Part shown: piece after piece, positions 1-5,064 of the stretch
How positions within the stretch are numbered: position 1 is the stretch's first letter
Layout of the letters: every line of letters begins with the position of its first letter
Source: Rhodobiaceae bacterium
GTDB taxonomy: Bacteria; Pseudomonadota; Alphaproteobacteria; Parvibaculales; Parvibaculaceae
Direction of reading: 5' to 3'
DNA length: 5,382 nucleotides
NCBI GenBank assembly: GCA_027352645.1
Contig: DAIEIL010000155.1
Span: forward strand, 1-5,382
Made by a program: the position numbers and the translations under genes
Notes under the pieces: generated by a model
What the model saw: only the letters and a program-made list of their open reading frames with translations
Told to the model about the DNA's origin: nothing
Database searches by the model: none

Positions 1-505
1 ATTCATCGCCGCCGAGCCGTCCGACCATATCGGACTCGCGCACATGCTCGCTGAGAAGGTCAGCCAGATGGCGCAACGCGGTATCGCCCACGGCGTGGCC
101 ATAGGTGTCGTTGACACGCTTGAAATCGTCGATGTCGAAATAAGCGAGCCCGGCGGACACCCGGTAGCGGCGCCCATAAGCGATTGAGCGGGAGAGTTCG
201 CGCAGGAAGGCGCGACGGTTCAAAACGGGGAGGAGCGGATCGCGGTCGGCGAGGTCCTCCGCATCCTTGAGGCGGCGGCGCACCTCGTCCATCTCGCGGC
301 GCAGGCGCTCCACTTCGGCCATGATCGACATGAGCGCGTCGCGAACCTTCGGCGTGAGCTCGGCTTCCGGTATGCCCAGGAAGCTGATGGAATCGGCGCT
401 CGCGCGACCACCCCCGGCCACGGACCTGCCCGCCACATCGCCGCGCTCACCACCTGCCGACGAAGACCTCACGCCTCCGAGAGGCCTGCTGTCGCCGATC
501 TTCAT
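1..505 (-). CDS. GGDEF-domain diguanylate cyclase, DgcB-like (3' end cut by window edge)
   Basis: Predicted to make the second messenger cyclic di-GMP from two GTP. The start is the ATG at 505 (minus strand), with CAGGG about 8 nt upstream; the frame is open back to a stop at 587-589, with no better start. 168 complete codons are visible. Residues 1-40 are Gly/Ser/Arg-rich and probably disordered. Residues about 50-87 are charged and helical (AEVERLRREMDEVRRRLKD), a likely coiled coil for dimerisation. The GGDEF domain begins near residue 88. It shows the metal-binding region FDIDDFK (Asp124), ND at 132-133, GH at 136-137, and an inhibitory-site RxxD (Arg157-Asp160) five residues before the signature GGDE at 165-168; the final F codon is split by the window edge. 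The entry motif reads DPLLPVLNRR instead of the common DPLTGLPNRR. The coiled coil plus single GGDEF resembles Caulobacter DgcB (from memory). No membrane segment is visible. A C-terminal extra domain cannot be excluded. Confidence 0.9.
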   Translation of the reverse strand, partial: MKIGDSRPLGGVRSSSAGGERGDVAGRSVAGGGRASADSISFLGIPEAELTPKVRDALMSIMAEVERLRREMDEVRRRLKDAEDLADRDPLLPVLNRRAFLRELSRSIAYGRRYRVSAGLAYFDIDDFKRVNDTYGHAVGDTALRHLADLLSEHVRESDMVGRLGGDE

Positions 506-635
506 GCCCGACCCTGTAGGTATTGTCTCTCGGCCACCGATTCCTGCCCCCGCTAGGTACCGATCCTTGATAAAACAACCATGCCATTATTCGGCGTAAA
601 GCGCCACCCAACGTTCCGCGACGGGACAGTCCGCC

Positions 636-663
636 TTGCCAAGCCGGGCGTCATGCATATACT
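636..663 (+). promoter_or_regulatory. Candidate sigma-70-type promoter for purE-purK
   Basis: TTGCCA at 636-641 (5 of 6 matches to TTGACA) and TATACT at 658-663 (5 of 6 to TATAAT) are separated by 16 nt. Transcription would begin near 670, giving a leader of about 45 nt before purE. This is the best match to the consensus in the 506-715 gap and points the right way. Confidence 0.6.
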
Positions 664-676
664 CCCTCGCTTTCCG

Positions 677-696
677 CGCCGGAGGTTCATCCGGCG
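677..696 (+). other. Small hairpin in the predicted purE leader
   Basis: CGCCGGA (677-683) pairs perfectly with TCCGGCG (690-696) around the 6-nt loop GGTTCA. It sits between the predicted transcription start and the purE ribosome binding site (GGAAGG at 705-710). The sequence GGAGG at 681-685 lies across the stem and loop. No U-tract follows, so it is not an intrinsic terminator. It is too small to be a known purine riboswitch. A role in translation or mRNA stability is only a guess. Confidence 0.4.
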
Positions 697-715
697 GACC
701 TGATGGAAGGCGCAA

Positions 716-1207
716 ATGGCAGCTCAGGCTCTGGTCGGCATCATTATGGGAAGCCAATCCGATTGGCGGACCATGAAGCATGCTGCGGAGGTGCTGGAGG
801 CGCTTGAGGTGCCTTTCGAGGCGCGCATCGTCTCGGCCCATCGCACACCCCAGCGGCTCGTCGAATATGCGACCCAGGCGCGCGGACGCGGCCTCAAGGT
901 CATTATCGCGGGCGCCGGCGGCGCGGCCCATCTGCCGGGCATGACAGCCTCCATGACCCCCCTTCCCGTCTTCGGCGTTCCCGTGCAGAGCAAGGCGCTG
1001 AGCGGCCAGGACAGCCTTCTCTCCATCGTCCAGATGCCCGGCGGCATTCCGGTCGGAACGCTCGCCATCGGCGAAGCGGGCGCCAAGAATGCGGGTCTTC
1101 TCGCTGCCGCCGTGCTCGCCCTCTCCGACGCCACGCTTGCCGAACGCCTCGACGCCTATAGGGCCGCGCAGACGGATGCCGTCGGCGAAGAGCCGGTAGA
1201 CGAGTAG
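716..1207 (+). CDS. purE: N5-carboxyaminoimidazole ribonucleotide mutase PurE (class I)
   Basis: Cytoplasmic enzyme of de novo purine synthesis. It moves the carboxylate of N5-CAIR, the product of PurK, to C4 to give CAIR. The protein has 163 residues, the normal length for class I PurE, which is octameric in known cases. Visible signatures are MGSQSDW (11-17, phosphate and nucleotide binding), SAHRTP (40-45, with His42 matching the catalytic histidine), AGAGGAAHLPGM (65-76), GVPVQSKALSGQDSLLSIVQ (87-106) and MPGGIPVGT (107-115). The ATG at 716 is fixed by GGAAGG at 705-710, 5 nt upstream; an ATG at 703 is out of frame. purK follows after 4 nt, so the two are almost certainly co-transcribed and translationally coupled. 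A companion PurK indicates the bacterial two-step route rather than the direct AIR carboxylase (class II) type. Confidence 0.97.
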   Translation: MAAQALVGIIMGSQSDWRTMKHAAEVLEALEVPFEARIVSAHRTPQRLVEYATQARGRGLKVIIAGAGGAAHLPGMTASMTPLPVFGVPVQSKALSGQDSLLSIVQMPGGIPVGTLAIGEAGAKNAGLLAAAVLALSDATLAERLDAYRAAQTDAVGEEPVDE

Positions 1208-1211
1208 TCCC

Positions 1212-2318
1212 TTGGCCATCATCCCACCCGGCGGGCGTATCGGTATTCTGGGCGGGGGACAGCTCGGCCGCATGCTCGCGACCGCAGCCGCCGAACTCGG
1301 GCTCTCCTGCCACATCTATTGCCCCGACGAAGACGTGCCCGCCGCCGATGTCGCCGCCGCCGCGACCCGCGCGGCCTATGACGATGCCGACGCACTGGCC
1401 CGCTTCGCCGACAGCGTCGATGTCGTCACTTATGAATTCGAGAATGTGCCGGCGGAGACGGCCCGCATCCTCGGCGAACATGCGCCTGTGCGCCCCGGCG
1501 CCCTTGCGCTCGCAACCGCGCAGGACCGCTCCGTCGAAAAGAGCTTCCTCGCCTCGCATGCCATCCCTACGGCGCCTTTCGCAGATGTCGACGACGAAGC
1601 CTCGCTCGCGGCTGCGATCGCCCGGATCGGCACGCCGGCCATCCTGAAGACGCGGCGCTTCGGCTATGACGGCAAGGGCCAGGCGAAGATCGCCAGCCCC
1701 GCCGAGGCCCGCGGCGCTTTCGAGAGCATCGGCCGCCAGCCCGCCATCCTCGAAGGCTTCGTGCCCTTCGAGCGCGAGATTTCGGTCATCGTCGCTCGCG
1801 GGCTCAACGGCAAGACGGCCGCCTATGATCCCGTTGAGAACGTCCACAAGCATCACATCCTCGACCGCACCTTCGCGCCCGCGACGCTTGCGCCCGCGCT
1901 TGCCGACGAGGCCCGCGCCATAGCCTCGAAGATCGTCGAGGAGCTCGACTATGTCGGCGTCATGGGCGTCGAGATGTTCCTGCTGCCGGAAGGCGCGAGC
2001 CCGCGCATTCTCGTCAACGAGGTCGCGCCGCGCGTCCACAATTCCGGCCACTGGACGCAGGATGCCTGCGCCATCAGCCAGTTCGAGCAGCATATCCGCG
2101 CTATTTGCGGCTGGCCGCTCGGTGACCCGGGCCGTCATTCCGATGCGGTGATGACGAATCTCATCGGTGCCGATGCGGACGACTGGCAGCGCCTGGCGGC
2201 GGAGCCAGGTCTGGCCGTCCATCTCTATGGCAAGGCGGAAGCGCGGCCGGGCCGCAAGATGGGCCATGTCACGCGCCTTTATCCCCTCGGAACATTGCCG
2301 CCGGATACAGCCCGTTAA
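1212..2318 (+). CDS. purK: N5-carboxyaminoimidazole ribonucleotide synthase PurK (ATP-grasp)
   Basis: Cytoplasmic ATP-grasp enzyme that uses ATP and bicarbonate to carboxylate AIR to N5-CAIR, which PurE then isomerises. It has 368 residues, close to the usual 355-390. Motifs in order: GILGGGQLGRM (11-21, N-terminal pre-ATP-grasp fold), VVTYEFENVP (71-80), KTRRFGYDGKGQ (146-157, ATP-grasp glycine loop), ILEGFVPFEREISVI (179-193), the metal- and ATP-binding NEVAPRVHNSGHWT (269-282), and KAEARPGRKMGHV (341-353) in the C-terminal domain. The start is TTG at 1212. A frame stop at 1197-1199 rules out anything longer, and the next ATG (residue 21) would remove the GGGQLG loop. No clear Shine-Dalgarno precedes it, and the purE stop is only 4 nt away, so initiation probably depends on ribosomes finishing purE. 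Long antisense open frames across this gene come from its GC-rich third positions. Confidence 0.97.
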   Translation: MAIIPPGGRIGILGGGQLGRMLATAAAELGLSCHIYCPDEDVPAADVAAAATRAAYDDADALARFADSVDVVTYEFENVPAETARILGEHAPVRPGALALATAQDRSVEKSFLASHAIPTAPFADVDDEASLAAAIARIGTPAILKTRRFGYDGKGQAKIASPAEARGAFESIGRQPAILEGFVPFEREISVIVARGLNGKTAAYDPVENVHKHHILDRTFAPATLAPALADEARAIASKIVEELDYVGVMGVEMFLLPEGASPRILVNEVAPRVHNSGHWTQDACAISQFEQHIRAICGWPLGDPGRHSDAVMTNLIGADADDWQRLAAEPGLAVHLYGKAEARPGRKMGHVTRLYPLGTLPPDTAR

Positions 2319-2364
2319 TCCCGTTAGGCGAGACTCCTCCCTCGGCAACACGGGGGACAAGGCC

Positions 2365-2934
2365 TTGGAAAGCGCAACGCGGGAAGCGGATCACCAGTCT
2401 GGCCAATTTGAGTATCGCGGGTTTTCCGAACTCTTCGGATATTGGAGCAGCGCCCGGAATGGCGCCGCCATCCCTTCTCTCAAGGACTTCGATCTCCTGA
2501 GCTTTCCGCATCTCCTGCCGGACATGGGCATTTCGGAAGTCCGCTCCCCCACCGACATACATATCCGCTTCATGGGCACGGCCATCGTCGAGCGCTTCGG
2601 CTACGATCCGACCGGCAAGAACAGCCTTCTGAACCAGCCCGAAGAAAGACGCGACGCTGTGGGCCGCTGGTATGCCCTGCTCGTCAGCCACCCTTGCGGC
2701 GGGCTTGCGCGCTTCACGAATATCTACAGCTCCGGCCGGGAGGTTGTCGCGGAAAGCCTCTTTCTTCCCTTGCAGGGGGAAAGCCAGCGCTGCTTCGTCA
2801 GCCTCGCCCGTATGACTGAATTCCTGAATTGGCAAACCGTCAGCTCACTGACCGTCACTGCGGCGCGCGTTCTCGACTTTGTATGGATCGACCTCGGCCT
2901 TGGCGTGCCAGCCATCGACCAATCAATCGTTTGA
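2365..2934 (+). CDS. PAS_5-type single-domain protein, first of a tandem pair
   Basis: Cytoplasmic protein of 189 residues with one PAS-like domain of the alphaproteobacterial PAS_5 type, assigned from sequence pattern. The ligand and target are unknown. The domain covers about 22-180: FGYWSSARNG at 24-33, FPHLLPDMGISEV (47-59), IRFMGTAIVERFGYDPTGKN (67-86), HPCGGLARFTNIYSSGR (109-125), ESLFLPL (130-136) and a terminal VWIDLGLGVP (173-182). There is no kinase, GGDEF, EAL or HTH domain and no membrane segment. The start is TTG at 2365, preceded by GGGGGA at 2352-2357 with a 7-nt spacer. The in-frame ATG at 2167 lies deep inside purK and is rejected. It begins 46 nt after purK, so it may be read from the purEK promoter. 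Single-domain PAS proteins such as Caulobacter MopJ act in cell-cycle and motility control; a similar job here is speculation. Confidence 0.85.
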   Translation: MESATREADHQSGQFEYRGFSELFGYWSSARNGAAIPSLKDFDLLSFPHLLPDMGISEVRSPTDIHIRFMGTAIVERFGYDPTGKNSLLNQPEERRDAVGRWYALLVSHPCGGLARFTNIYSSGREVVAESLFLPLQGESQRCFVSLARMTEFLNWQTVSSLTVTAARVLDFVWIDLGLGVPAIDQSIV

Positions 2935-2945
2935 AACAGGCGAAC

Positions 2946-2963
2946 GGTTACCGCTCATTAACC
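2946..2963. promoter_or_regulatory. Inverted repeat GGTTA-N8-TAACC upstream of the second PAS gene
   Basis: GGTTA (2946-2950) and TAACC (2959-2963) form an exact 5-bp inverted repeat in the 92-nt gap between the two PAS genes. The right half, TTAACC at 2958-2963, matches the core half-site of the alphaproteobacterial cell-cycle regulator CtrA (TTAA-N7-TTAAC). The left half (GTTACC) is a poor match at that spacing. This is a candidate operator only; no convincing -35/-10 pair was found next to it. Confidence 0.3.
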
Positions 2964-3026
2964 AGCCTTCACCATCATGAAAGTCGAATGTCGCTGGCGC
3001 GGAGCCGGACACAATTTGAGGCCACG

Positions 3027-3644
3027 ATGATCGCCAAACCGACAGTTGAACTCGACTCCTTCTTTGCCTCGCAGGCACCGTCCCCGGGCCGCGTTGCCGC
3101 CCGCCCGGAGACCGATTCCACCGCCATCGCCGAGTTCTTCAATTATTGGATGAGCCTGCCCCTTCGGGACGGCATGCCCGACGCCAGCGATTTCGCGCCC
3201 TCTGCAATTGTCCGCTGGTTGCCGGAAGTCATTCTCTTCGAGCTGAATGAGCCTCTGGTCGCGACCTACCGGCTTGCAGGAACGGCAGTGGTCGAACGGC
3301 TCGGACACAATCCGACCGGTTCCAACCTGATCGACCTCTTGCCCGCAGAACGCCGCATCGAGGCGGGCCGCACATTGCATGAAATCGCAGTCCGCCCCTG
3401 CGGCCTTCACATGCGCTATGTGAACAATTATGCCACCGGCCGCATCGGACAGGTCGAAAGCCTCTATCTGCCGCTGCGGCCACCCGCAGGCGGCAAGCCG
3501 CGCGTCATCGCCATGAACACACCGGCGCATACGCTGGCCTTCGAAGCCAACAGGCCTCGCACAACCGTCGTCGCCGGCGTGACCGATGTCACCTGGATCG
3601 ATATCGGCTATGGAACGCCTTGCGGCTCTCAGCCGCGCCCGTAG
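3027..3644 (+). CDS. PAS_5-type single-domain protein, second of a tandem pair
   Basis: Cytoplasmic protein of 205 residues, a clear paralog of the gene just upstream. The PAS-like domain runs from about 36 to 198: FFNYW (37-41), IVRWLPEVILFEL (61-73), YRLAGTAVVERLGHNPTGSN (81-100), RPCGLHMRYVNNYATGR (123-139), VESLYLPL (143-150) and TWIDIGYGTP (189-198). Residues 1-35 are poorly conserved with the neighbour and probably flexible. No output domain or membrane segment is seen, so it must act by binding a ligand or a partner protein. The ATG at 3027 is preferred because GAGG at 3018-3021 sits 5 nt upstream. ATG 2988 is an alternative that would add 13 residues, but with weaker ribosome-binding sequence; the still longer open frame back to 2829 overlaps the first PAS gene. 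The 3' end overlaps coq9 on the other strand by 16 nt. Confidence 0.85.
   Translation: MIAKPTVELDSFFASQAPSPGRVAARPETDSTAIAEFFNYWMSLPLRDGMPDASDFAPSAIVRWLPEVILFELNEPLVATYRLAGTAVVERLGHNPTGSNLIDLLPAERRIEAGRTLHEIAVRPCGLHMRYVNNYATGRIGQVESLYLPLRPPAGGKPRVIAMNTPAHTLAFEANRPRTTVVAGVTDVTWIDIGYGTPCGSQPRP
3622..3636. other. Hairpin at the convergent overlap of the PAS gene and coq9
   Basis: GCGGCT (3622-3627) and AGCCGC (3631-3636) form a perfect 6-bp stem with a 3-nt loop (CTC). It lies across the convergent 3' ends: the coq9 stop at 3629-3631 is in the loop and right arm, and the PAS stop at 3642-3644 is just beyond. No T-run follows on either strand, so it is not a canonical intrinsic terminator. It could still stabilise or delimit both transcripts. 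Confidence 0.35.
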
Positions 3645-4312
3645 CGAAGACGGCCGATGATGCCGATCGGATCGGGAAGCGCATTCGCAACCTTTTTCAC
3701 ACTGGCCTTTACTTTCTCGATGCGCATCACATCCTCGATGCGCCGGTCGAGAAAGGCCCATGTGTCGGCATAATCGTCCGAATGATCGGCGAACCAGTGC
3801 AGCGTCACTGCTGAATAGACCGCGGCGAGCGTCGCGCGCTTCGTATAGAAATTGAAATCCGCCGAGGTGTCGCCGACGGCGCGCCAGATGGCATCGACGG
3901 TGCGGTAGAGCGAGCGCGGCCCGCGCGTGCCGGAGGTGGGCAGCGAGAAAAGCGTCACCGCCCGGCGCACCGCCTCGCGTCGCATGAAATCGACCTCGAT
4001 ACGTGTGCGGACGGCAAGCGTGATCCTGTCGCGGATCTTGAGCGCGGCGAGGTTGCGCCCCGCCAGCGCCTCTTCCATGCGCCTGTCGCCATCGGCAAGG
4101 AAGTAATCGACCAGATCGGCCACGTCGCCGGGAAAAGCCAGCCGCATCTCGCCGTGGGCAACGCCCGCCGCCTTCGCGGCGTCGCTCATGAGCCGCGTCG
4201 TCCAGCCGTCGAAGGCGACATTGGGCAGAGCGGCGGCGAGGATCTTCTCACGCGCGATCTCGACATGATCGGCGCGGGGGCGGGTTTTCTTCACATGGGC
4301 ACGATCAGGCAT
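3629..4312 (-). CDS. coq9: COQ9 family ubiquinone biosynthesis protein
   Basis: COQ9 is a lipid-binding accessory protein with a TetR-like fold. In eukaryotes it presents the ubiquinone precursor to the hydroxylase COQ7; bacterial members are presumed to act similarly at the inner membrane. The protein has 227 residues. Residues 18-71 look like the N-terminal helix-turn-helix-derived bundle (AREKILAAALPNVAFDGWTT, then SDAAKAAGVAHGEMRLAFPG). The diagnostic C-terminal block is GDTSADFNFYTKRATLAAVYS at 147-167 (split here as GDTS plus DFNFYTKRATLAAVYS), followed by HWFADHS and helix 183-210. The ATG at 4312 has an excellent AAGGAG at 4320-4325 with 7-nt spacing. It overlaps the end of def by 8 nt (4305-4312), indicating a def-coq9 operon. 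The TIGR name for this family is 'rpsU-divergently transcribed protein', and rpsU is indeed divergent here, though def lies between. It is not a DNA-binding TetR regulator despite the fold. Confidence 0.93.
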   Translation of the reverse strand: MPDRAHVKKTRPRADHVEIAREKILAAALPNVAFDGWTTRLMSDAAKAAGVAHGEMRLAFPGDVADLVDYFLADGDRRMEEALAGRNLAALKIRDRITLAVRTRIEVDFMRREAVRRAVTLFSLPTSGTRGPRSLYRTVDAIWRAVGDTSADFNFYTKRATLAAVYSAVTLHWFADHSDDYADTWAFLDRRIEDVMRIEKVKASVKKVANALPDPIGIIGRLRYGRG

Positions 4313-4883
4313 TTGCCTTCTCCTTCTGCCGCGCGGCTTCGGCTTCCATGCGATGGCGCGCTTCGGATTCGAATATGAGGTCGCGGAGATCGGTCATCCG
4401 CTGCGGATAGAGAATCCCGTCGAGGTGATCGCATTCATGCTGAACGACGCGGGCGTGAAACCCTTTCGCCCGCCGCTCGATCGGCTGGCCGTCGAGCCCG
4501 AAGCCGCGATAGACGATGTCGGCGTAACGCGGAACGAGCCCGCGAAGCCCCGGCACGGAGAGACAGCCCTCCCACCCCATCTGTATTTCGCTCGTAAGGA
4601 TCTCGATCTCGGGATTGATGAGCACGGTAAGAGCGGCGGTGTGGTCGAAAGCTTCTTCTTCGCCGACACCTTCGGGCATGCGTTCGGGAGGCGCCTGGAA
4701 GATGACGACGCGCCGGGGCACATAGACCTGCGGCGCGGCGAGACCGGCACCGTTCGCGTCGATCATGGTCTCCACCATGCTGGCGACCAGCGCACGCGCT
4801 TCCGGCGCCCTGGGATCGGCCACGGGTTCCGCGACGCGGGAAAGAACGGGGTGCCCCATCCGGGCGATTTTCAATATGGCCAT
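4305..4883 (-). CDS. def: Peptide deformylase
   Basis: Metalloenzyme that removes the formyl group from the N-terminal Met of new proteins as they leave the ribosome. It has 192 residues, within the normal 165-200 range. All three hallmark motifs are intact: GAGLAAPQ (45-52), EGCLS (105-109, with metal ligand Cys107) and HECDH (149-153, with metal ligands His149 and His153 and catalytic Glu150). A short acidic insert, about residues 66-81, precedes the motif-2 strand. The C-terminal tail (173-192) is a charged helix. The ATG at 4883 gives the canonical N-terminus MAILKIARMGHPVL. The frame stays open upstream into rpsU, but that extension lacks family similarity. No Shine-Dalgarno precedes this ATG, and a promoter-like element ends 6 nt before it, which suggests a leaderless message. 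There is no fmt next to it, unlike the usual def-fmt pair, so this may be a second deformylase copy. coq9 overlaps its 3' end by 8 nt. Confidence 0.96.
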   Translation of the reverse strand: MAILKIARMGHPVLSRVAEPVADPRAPEARALVASMVETMIDANGAGLAAPQVYVPRRVVIFQAPPERMPEGVGEEEAFDHTAALTVLINPEIEILTSEIQMGWEGCLSVPGLRGLVPRYADIVYRGFGLDGQPIERRAKGFHARVVQHECDHLDGILYPQRMTDLRDLIFESEARHRMEAEAARQKEKANA

Positions 4884-4889
4884 GGTGGG

Positions 4890-4918
4890 AATATGATGGT
4901 GTTCCGCTTTTCCGGCAA
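4890..4918 (-). promoter_or_regulatory. Candidate promoter for def-coq9
   Basis: Read on the minus strand, TTGCCG (4918-4913) and CATATT (4895-4890) are exactly 17 nt apart; each matches its consensus at 4 of 6 positions. The sequence between the -10 and the def ATG is only CCCACC, so transcription would start at or next to the A of the ATG. This agrees with the missing Shine-Dalgarno. Confidence 0.5.
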
Positions 4919-4934
4919 CCGGCCCCGCCTGCGC

Positions 4935-4958
4935 CGAGACGTCCCGCATCGAGACGTC
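4935..4958. repeat. 9-bp direct repeat between the divergent def and rpsU promoters
   Basis: CGAGACGTC occurs at 4935-4943 and again at 4950-4958, a 15-bp period. Each copy contains the 6-bp palindrome GACGTC. The pair lies between the predicted def -35 (4913-4918) and the predicted rpsU -35 (4969-4974), where a regulator acting on both promoters could bind. No known factor is assigned. Confidence 0.45.
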
Positions 4959-4968
4959 GCTGCCGGGG

Positions 4969-4997
4969 TGGACAATTCTCCCGACCTTTGCTAGATA
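4969..4997 (+). promoter_or_regulatory. Candidate promoter for rpsU
   Basis: TGGACA at 4969-4974 (5 of 6 to TTGACA) is followed after exactly 17 nt by TAGATA at 4992-4997. The -10 itself is weak (3 of 6), but TG at 4989-4990 makes it an extended -10 (TGCTAGATA). Transcription would start near 5004, giving a leader of about 60 nt before the rpsU GTG. Confidence 0.5.
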
Positions 4998-5013
4998 AGC
5001 GGCTCGCGCGTGA

Positions 5014-5026
5014 GGGGAGATTCCCC
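5014..5026 (+). other. Palindrome/hairpin in the rpsU leader containing a GANTC site
   Basis: GGGGA (5014-5018) and TCCCC (5022-5026) are perfectly complementary around GAT. The centre contains GATTC at 5019-5023, a target of CcrM-type adenine methylation in Alphaproteobacteria. A second GATTC is at 5044-5048. The element would lie about 10 nt into the predicted rpsU transcript and could be either a small RNA hairpin or a DNA operator. Confidence 0.35.
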
Positions 5027-5064
5027 GTTTCGCCCAACCCATTGATTCTACAGGATTTTCGCCC

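Larger units (their letters stand above)
506..715. other. Divergent intergenic region between the GGDEF gene and purE
   Basis: About 210 bases with no gene. It holds the 5' region of the leftward GGDEF gene and the promoter and leader of purE, listed separately. I could not find a convincing promoter for the GGDEF gene; the best minus-strand candidate (TTGTTT near 573-578) has a poor -10 partner. A GATTC (GANTC-type) site lies at 539-543. Confidence 0.6.

Noticed and set aside
610..615. AACGTT palindrome as a PurR-type operator upstream of purE
   Set aside because: It is only a 6-bp core without the flanking arms of the enterobacterial PurR box, and I know of no such regulator for this operon in Alphaproteobacteria.
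587..1315. 242-codon minus-strand open frame over purE
   Set aside because: It is a shadow of purE with low-complexity composition, no ribosome binding site and no family resemblance.
903..2360. 485-codon minus-strand open frame across purE and purK
   Set aside because: It is antisense to two fully recognised genes, has arginine- and glycine-rich composition with no recognisable domain, and is explained by GC-rich third codon positions.
2167..2364. ATG 2167 as the start of the first PAS gene
   Set aside because: It would overlap purK by about 150 nt with junk-like sequence. TTG 2365 has a strong, well-spaced GGGGGA.
2829..3026. Longer starts for the second PAS gene (2829 or 2988)
   Set aside because: 2829 lies inside the first PAS gene. 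2988 is possible but has weaker ribosome-binding sequence than 3027.
3629..4312. coq9 as a TetR-family transcription regulator
   Set aside because: The N-terminal fold is TetR-like, but the C-terminal DFNFYTKRATLAAVYS block and the rpsU neighbourhood identify COQ9.
4353..4994. 213-codon plus-strand open frame over def
   Set aside because: It lies wholly antisense to def, whose catalytic motifs are intact on the other strand; no recognisable product.
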